DNA of 64,000 bases from Alphaproteobacteria bacterium (lineage in GTDB: Bacteria > Pseudomonadota > Alphaproteobacteria > Reyranellales > Reyranellaceae), in NCBI GenBank assembly GCA_019635875.1, contig JAHBYP010000001.1, positions 496,001-560,000 on the forward strand. The letters run 5' to 3'. The notes under the pieces are model-generated. The model did not search any database, had not been told where the DNA came from, and was given only the letters and a program-made list of their open reading frames with translations. Positions 59,808 to 64,000 of the stretch are shown here, one piece after another (the stretch's first letter is position 1; each line of letters starts with the position of its first letter). The translations under genes and the position numbers were made by a program.

Positions 59808-60956
59808 TCAAAGGGAGTCGTAGACCGCCTTCTCGAACGCCTTGAACGCCTTGACCGACCTCGTGTCGCAAAACGGCAATATCTGTGTGCCCCAGACACC
59901 GGCGACGCGCCTCGTCGGGTCGACCCAGAAAAAGAGGTTGCCAAGCCCGGCCCAGGCCAGGCTGCCGGCGGCGCGGCCTTCCGGCGTGGTGCGCGTATTG
60001 ATCGAGAAGCTCAGCCCCCATTTCTGCGGGATGTCGGGGAAGAGGTTGGCGTCGAGCGACATCGCCGGCACGAAGCTCTTGAGAGTCTCGACGAAGATGT
60101 CGCCCATGTTGTTGCGCGCCATCTCGGCGAAGGTCTCGGGCTTGACCAGGCCGCCGCCGTTGGCCAGTAGTGCGCGCACGAAGGTGAGGTAGTCGGGAAC
60201 GGTGCCGAACAGCCCGCCGCCACCGCCGAGGAACTCCGGCTCCTCCGAGCGCACCAGCGCCATGGTTTGCAGCTTGCCGTCGGGCTGGCGCGCGTGCGGC
60301 GTGGCGCGGCGTGCCTGCTGGTCGGGGCGCAGGCGGAAGCTGGTGTCCTTCATGCCCAGCGGCGCGAAGACGTGATCTTGGAAATAAGCCTCGAGGTCCT
60401 TGCCGCTCGCCGCCTCGACGGCACGGCCGACCCAGTCGATCGAGATGCTGTACTGCCAGCGCGTGCCGGGATCGAAGGTCAGCGGCGCGTTCAGCGCTTC
60501 GAGCTTGCCGGTTGGCAGGCCGGGCAGGCCGGTGACTTGCATGTACTTCTGGATATCGCCGTTCCAGTTCTCGTAGCCGAAGCCTGCGGTGTGGGTGAGC
60601 AACTGGCGCAGGGTGATCGGGGACTTGGCAGGCCGCAGGATCGGCTTGCCGGCGGCGTCGAAGCCGTCGAGCACCTGTGGCCTGGCGAGCTGCGGCAGGA
60701 GGTCGGCGATCGGCCCGTCGAGCACAAGCTTGCCGCGCTCGACAAGCTGCATCGCCGCCACTGATGTGATCGCCTTGGTCATCGAGAACAGGCGCATCAC
60801 GGTGTCGGGCGTCATCGGCTGCGCGTCGCCCAGCGCGCGTACGCCGTGCGCACCCTGGTAGATCACGCCCGTGTCGGTCGCTGCCGCGGCGACGATGCCA
60901 TGCACCTCGCCGCTGCCCACCGCGTCGGCCAGCGCCCTGTCGATCCTGTCCGCCAT
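59808..60956 (-). CDS. Serine hydrolase (beta-lactamase/esterase VIII fold), copy 2
   Basis: A 382-residue paralogue of the gene at 58602, with SMTK in RLFSMTKAI, RWQYSISIDWVGRAVEAASG, LGMKDTSFRL and GGGLFGTVPDYL. Same length and block order show a tandem duplication. AGGGAGCGGTTTC precedes the start. It heads the three-gene unit. Confidence 0.9.
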   Translation of the reverse strand: MADRIDRALADAVGSGEVHGIVAAAATDTGVIYQGAHGVRALGDAQPMTPDTVMRLFSMTKAITSVAAMQLVERGKLVLDGPIADLLPQLARPQVLDGFDAAGKPILRPAKSPITLRQLLTHTAGFGYENWNGDIQKYMQVTGLPGLPTGKLEALNAPLTFDPGTRWQYSISIDWVGRAVEAASGKDLEAYFQDHVFAPLGMKDTSFRLRPDQQARRATPHARQPDGKLQTMALVRSEEPEFLGGGGGLFGTVPDYLTFVRALLANGGGLVKPETFAEMARNNMGDIFVETLKSFVPAMSLDANLFPDIPQKWGLSFSINTRTTPEGRAAGSLAWAGLGNLFFWVDPTRRVAGVWGTQILPFCDTRSVKAFKAFEKAVYDSL

Positions 60957-61016
60957 GAAACCGCTCCCTCGTGACGCGGGCGAGCCTACGTCACGGTGCG
61001 GCAGTGGGCATAGGGG

Positions 61017-61481
61017 TTACATCGCGCTCTGCAGGTAGTTCTGGATGCCGACCTTGTCGATCAGCTCGAGCTGGGTCTCGAGCCAGTCGATGTGCTCCTC
61101 GGTCTCGTCGAGGATCTCGCGCAGCAGGTGGCGCGAAACGTAGTCGGGCGCGGTCTCGCAATCGGCGATCGCCGCGACGAGATCGGCGCGGCCCTGGCGC
61201 TCCATCGCCAGGTCCGCCTTCAGGCCTTCCGGCACATTCTCGCCGATGCCCAGGCGTCCGAGGTCCTGCAGATTGGGCAGGCCTTCGAGCACGAGGATGC
61301 GCTCGATGAGCTTGTCGGCGTGCTTCATCTCGCCGATCGACTCCTCGTACTCCGTCTTGCCCAGCGATTCAAAGCCCCAGTTCTTCCACATGCGCGCATG
61401 CAGGAAATACTGGTTGATCGCGGTCAGCTCGTTGCGCAGCACCTTGTTGAGGTGCTGGATGATCTTGGCATCGCCCTTCAT
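61017..61481 (-). CDS. bfr: Bacterioferritin
   Basis: A 154-residue ferritin-like 24-mer subunit for iron storage. The ferroxidase residues E18, E51, H54, E94 and H130 are present, and M52 is the haem ligand. The position matching E127 of E. coli Bfr reads T127 in LDETEEH, though E126 or E128 may take over. The ferredoxin Bfd gene is upstream (89-base gap), the usual iron-release partner. Confidence 0.94.
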   Translation of the reverse strand: MKGDAKIIQHLNKVLRNELTAINQYFLHARMWKNWGFESLGKTEYEESIGEMKHADKLIERILVLEGLPNLQDLGRLGIGENVPEGLKADLAMERQGRADLVAAIADCETAPDYVSRHLLREILDETEEHIDWLETQLELIDKVGIQNYLQSAM

Positions 61482-61551
61482 GGCCGCCTCCGACTCGTGG
61501 GGGTTCGCGAGTCGTTATAACGCCGCGGCGGGCCGAATCGTTGATTTATAG

Positions 61552-61570
61552 TTGCGAGTGATAACGGAGA
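61552..61570. promoter_or_regulatory. Candidate Fur-type half box between bfd and bfr
   Basis: TTGCGAGTGATAACGG at about 61552 resembles one half of TTGCGA-N5-TCGCAA, the iron-box form used by some alphaproteobacterial Fur proteins. The right half is degenerate. A better match lies upstream of bfd. Confidence 0.3.
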
Positions 61571-61765
61571 TCACTCCGCGGCGATGGCGATCGGCTCGTT
61601 ATCGCAGCGGTGCGCGCGCAGGAGGTCGGCAATCGTACAGATGCACTTGCCGCATTGTGGCCGCGTGCCGCAGGCCCGGTAGACCTCGCCGACGGTCTCA
61701 CAACCATTGGCGACCACTTCACGGACGCGGCCCTCGTTGAGAGCGTTGCAGATGCATACGTACAC
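61571..61765 (-). CDS. bfd: Bacterioferritin-associated ferredoxin
   Basis: A 64-residue [2Fe-2S] protein with C4, C6, C38 and C41 (MYVCICN and PQCGKC) in the Bfd spacing. It gives electrons to bacterioferritin to release iron. It lies upstream of bfr and reads toward it. A candidate iron operator lies 44 bases upstream. Confidence 0.93.
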   Translation of the reverse strand: MYVCICNALNEGRVREVVANGCETVGEVYRACGTRPQCGKCICTIADLLRAHRCDNEPIAIAAE

Positions 61766-61808
61766 GGTGGACGTCCACTCCTGATCAGCAGGTGGACCTT
61801 GCCGAATA

Positions 61809-61823
61809 TGCGAGTAAGTCGCA
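61809..61823. promoter_or_regulatory. Candidate iron-responsive operator upstream of bfd
   Basis: TGCGA-GTAAG-TCGCA is a perfect inverted repeat with five-base spacing, close to the TTGCGA-N5-TCGCAA form used by Fur in some alphaproteobacteria. It sits 44 bases before bfd and 75 before hyuA, in the divergent gap. Confidence 0.45.
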
Positions 61824-61897
61824 ACAGCGAAATGGTCACATCTGGATTGGTTGGAATCGGGTTAGGTTTCCGAGGGTTAGGCGAGGAGCGGACGGTC

Positions 61898-63910
61898 ATG
61901 CGGGTAGGTGTCGAGGTCGGCGGCACGTTCACGGATCTGGTGGCCGTGGCCGGCGGCAGGGTGGTGGTCACCAAGGTGCCCAGCACGCCGCGCAGCCCGG
62001 ATGTCGGCGCGCTCGACGCCCTGCGCGCCTCCGGCCTGGCCATCGCCGGCATCGAGGATCTCGGCCACGGCTCGACAGTCGCCACCAACGCCGTGCTCGA
62101 GCGCAAGGGCGCCAAGGTCGCGTTCGTCGCGACCGCGGGGTTCCGCGACATGCTGTTCCTGCAGCGCCACGACCGCCGCAACATCTACGACCTCGCCTAC
62201 CGCAAGCCGCAGCCGCCGGTGCATCGAGCCGATTGCTTCGAGGCCGTCGAGCGCATGGCGGCCGACGGCAGCGTGATGACGCAGCTCGACGAACGCGCGG
62301 TGCGCGAGCAGCTGGTGCCGGCGCTGAAAGCCGGCGGTCACGCGGCGGTAGCGATCTGCCTGCTCAACGCCTACGCCAACCCCGCGCACGAGCTGAAGCT
62401 CGCCGAGCTCCTGCGCGCCGCGCTGCCCGGCGTTCTGGTGCAGTGCTCGCACGAAGTCGTGCGCGAGTTCCGCGAGTTCGAGCGTGCCTCGACCACGGTG
62501 CTGTCGGCCTATGTGCAGCCGGTGATCGACGGCTATCTGCAGCGCTTCGAGAACACGCTGCAGGGCGACGGCTTCAAGGGCCGCTTCACGGTGATGCAGT
62601 CCAATGGCGGCCGATTGCCGGCCGATGCCATGCGCCGCAGCGCCATCACCGCGCTGTACTCGGGCCCGGCCGCCGGCGTGGTCGGCGCGTTGCGCCAGGT
62701 GGCGCGCTCGGGCTTCGGCAACCTCGTGACCTTCGACATGGGCGGCACCAGCACCGATGTCTGCCTGGTCGAGAACGGACGACCGGCGCTGGCCTCGGAG
62801 ACCGAGATCGACGGCCTGCCGATCCGCACGCCGGTGCTCGACATCGTCTCGGTCGGCGCCGGCGGCGGCAGCATCGCCTGGGTCGACGATGGCGGCATGC
62901 TGCGCGTAGGCCCGCAGAGCGCCGGCGCGGATCCCGGCCCGGCCTGCTACGGCAAGGGCGGCACGCAGCCGACGACTACCGACGCGCATGTCGTGATCGG
63001 CACCATCCGGCCAGGCTCGTTCCTGGGCGGCCGCATGACCCTGGAGGCGGTGGCCGCACGCGAGGCCTTCGAGCCATTGGCCGCTCGATTCGAGATGTCG
63101 GTCGAGGACGCGGCCGCCAGCGCCCTGCGCCTGGCCAACGCCAACATCATGCGCGCCATCCAGCTGGTCTCGACCGAACGCGGCCGCGATCCGCGCGACT
63201 ACGTCCTGGTACCCTTCGGCGGCGCCGGCCCGCTGCACGCGGCGAAAGTGGCCGAGGATCTCGGCATCGACACCATCGTCGTGCCGCCGAATCCCGGCGT
63301 GATCTCCGCCTACGGTCTCCTGGCGTCGGACTTCACCAAGTTCGACAGCATCACGCGCAAGATGCGGCTCGACGACACGGCGGCGAAGGACGCCACGGCA
63401 CGCTTCGCCGAGATGCGCGCGCGGCTGGCGGCGCAGTTCGACGGCATGGGGCTGAAGGGCGAGCTCGCCTTCACCCATACGCTGGAGATGCGCTTCGTCG
63501 GCCAGGCCTTCGAGGTGCCGGTCGAGGTGCCGGAGGATCGCGTCGCTTCGCTCGATGCCGCCTATCTCGCGGAGCGCTTCGGCGAGGCGCATCACCGCAT
63601 GTTCCTGCACGGCGCCAATCTCGACCGCGCGGTCGAGATCGTCTCGCTGCGCGTGGGCGCCACCCTGCCGATCGAATCCCTGCCCAGGCTGGAGCGCGAG
63701 CGCGCCGCGCCGCGCTCGCCCGAGCAGGCGCGCATCCACGATGGCGGCGCCTGGATCGTATGCGCCCGCCATGCCGCCGAGGCGATTCCGGAGGGCCAGG
63801 CGATCGCCGGCCCGGCCGTGATCGAGGGCTATACCGCCACGACCTATGTGCCGCCGGGCTGGACGGCGAGCATCGATGCGGCGGACAATATGGTGCTGCG
63901 ACGGGTTTGA
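61898..63910 (+). CDS. hyuA: Hydantoinase/oxoprolinase A subunit
   Basis: A 670-residue ATP-dependent hydrolase subunit of the hydantoinase/5-oxoprolinase family: MRVGVEVGGTFTDLVAV (phosphate loop), GSTVATNAVLERKGAKVAFVATAGFRDML, TFDMGGTSTDVCLVE, SVGAGGGSIAWVD, ADPGPACYGKGG and PFGGAGPLHAA. The subunit works with HyuB to open 5-membered cyclic amides. GAGGAGCG precedes ATG 61898. HyuB begins 56 bases downstream. Confidence 0.93.
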   Translation: MRVGVEVGGTFTDLVAVAGGRVVVTKVPSTPRSPDVGALDALRASGLAIAGIEDLGHGSTVATNAVLERKGAKVAFVATAGFRDMLFLQRHDRRNIYDLAYRKPQPPVHRADCFEAVERMAADGSVMTQLDERAVREQLVPALKAGGHAAVAICLLNAYANPAHELKLAELLRAALPGVLVQCSHEVVREFREFERASTTVLSAYVQPVIDGYLQRFENTLQGDGFKGRFTVMQSNGGRLPADAMRRSAITALYSGPAAGVVGALRQVARSGFGNLVTFDMGGTSTDVCLVENGRPALASETEIDGLPIRTPVLDIVSVGAGGGSIAWVDDGGMLRVGPQSAGADPGPACYGKGGTQPTTTDAHVVIGTIRPGSFLGGRMTLEAVAAREAFEPLAARFEMSVEDAAASALRLANANIMRAIQLVSTERGRDPRDYVLVPFGGAGPLHAAKVAEDLGIDTIVVPPNPGVISAYGLLASDFTKFDSITRKMRLDDTAAKDATARFAEMRARLAAQFDGMGLKGELAFTHTLEMRFVGQAFEVPVEVPEDRVASLDAAYLAERFGEAHHRMFLHGANLDRAVEIVSLRVGATLPIESLPRLERERAAPRSPEQARIHDGGAWIVCARHAAEAIPEGQAIAGPAVIEGYTATTYVPPGWTASIDAADNMVLRRV

Positions 63911-63911
63911 C

Positions 63912-63949
63912 TGGGAGCGCCGGCGTCCCGCCGGCATCTTGTGCTCCCA
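63912..63949. repeat. Nested palindrome between hyuA and hyuB
   Basis: Outer arms TGGGAGC (63912-63918) and GCTCCCA (63943-63949); inner arms GCCGGCG (63919-63925) and CGCCGGC (63929-63935) around TCC. The whole folds as a two-level hairpin. It looks like a dispersed intergenic element inserted in an operon; only one copy was seen here. Confidence 0.55.
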
Positions 63950-63966
63950 ACGAGGAGTTTGATCCG

Positions 63967-64000
63967 ATGAGCGTGAATCCGATCGACTATGCCGTGATCA
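63967..64000 (+). CDS. hyuB: Hydantoinase/oxoprolinase B subunit, 3' end outside the window
   Basis: Only the first 11 codons are visible (MSVNPIDYAVI). The opening N-P-I-D-Y/x-x-V-I is typical of HyuB, and the gene follows hyuA. CGAGGAG lies about nine bases upstream. The rest is outside the window. Confidence 0.75.
   Translation, partial: MSVNPIDYAVI

Noticed and set aside
61877..63937. 686-codon minus-strand frame opposite hyuA
   Set aside because: It is antisense to a gene with all HyuA motifs, has no ribosome-binding site and is His/Arg/Gln-rich like other shadows.

Overview
This window is a high-GC, Gram-negative chromosomal segment, most likely from an alphaproteobacterium of the Rhodospirillales/Hyphomicrobiales type. 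The supports are an lgt–midA–pgeF operon, UbiK next to a YbjN-domain gene, HldD for LPS heptose synthesis, an HtrA protease beside a two-component system, 3-hydroxybutyrate dehydrogenase next to a patatin, and many CoA, SDR and peptide-scavenging genes. The genus cannot be fixed from sequence alone. Coding density is high, and nearly every gene has long antisense or out-of-frame open frames caused by GC content; these are left out. No CRISPR array, rRNA, prophage or complete insertion sequence was seen. The single tRNA is tRNA-Arg(ACG) at 12.5 kb.

Layout. 0-8 kb: two envelope genes of a MoxR/BatA-type operon cut by the window start, a cobalamin adenosyltransferase, then a histidine kinase/response regulator pair divergent from htrA. 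8-25 kb: accessory metabolism, including an HxlR regulator with two matching operators and a divergent carboxymuconolactone-decarboxylase gene, pirin, SDRs, NIPSNAP, enoyl-CoA hydratases, two EamA exporters, two aldehyde dehydrogenases, topoisomerase IB with a stress protein, and small secreted proteins. 25-32 kb: a peptide-scavenging block (P1 peptidase, peptide-binding protein and two permeases, without ATPases) divergent from gamma-glutamyltransferase. At its end lies an orphan protein with a Cys/His arrangement like toxin deamidases. 32-41 kb: rRNA methyltransferase, MFS carrier, orphan histidine kinase, a degraded gene, the patatin–BDH pair, a peroxiredoxin divergent from a LysR regulator, and a frameshifted HPP-family gene.

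41-47 kb: NDH-2, DoxX and a DUF2282 (bufferin-type) precursor form one operon whose leader carries a long dyad covering the ribosome-binding site; the usual modification genes are missing. Then come a TVP38–disulfide-oxidoreductase pair, ribose-phosphate pyrophosphokinase, and RidA divergent from an Lrp/AsnC regulator. 47-56 kb: housekeeping envelope genes (lipoprotein, pgeF, midA, lgt, porin-like protein, ADYC-like protein, hldD), ubiK, ybjN-like and a cspA–IF-1 pair. 56-64 kb: an apparent operon of two serine hydrolases and a dimethylglycine-dehydrogenase-like enzyme, bacterioferritin with its ferredoxin and a candidate iron operator, and hyuA with the first bases of hyuB.

Points most worth following: the bufferin-like operon without its MNIO enzyme and with a dyad over its ribosome-binding site (42.0-43.0 kb); the orphan protein with an LNGC...H signature (25.3-25.9 kb); the paired HxlR operators, one covering the start of the regulated gene (8.5 kb); and two broken genes (36.1-36.6 and 40.2-40.7 kb).
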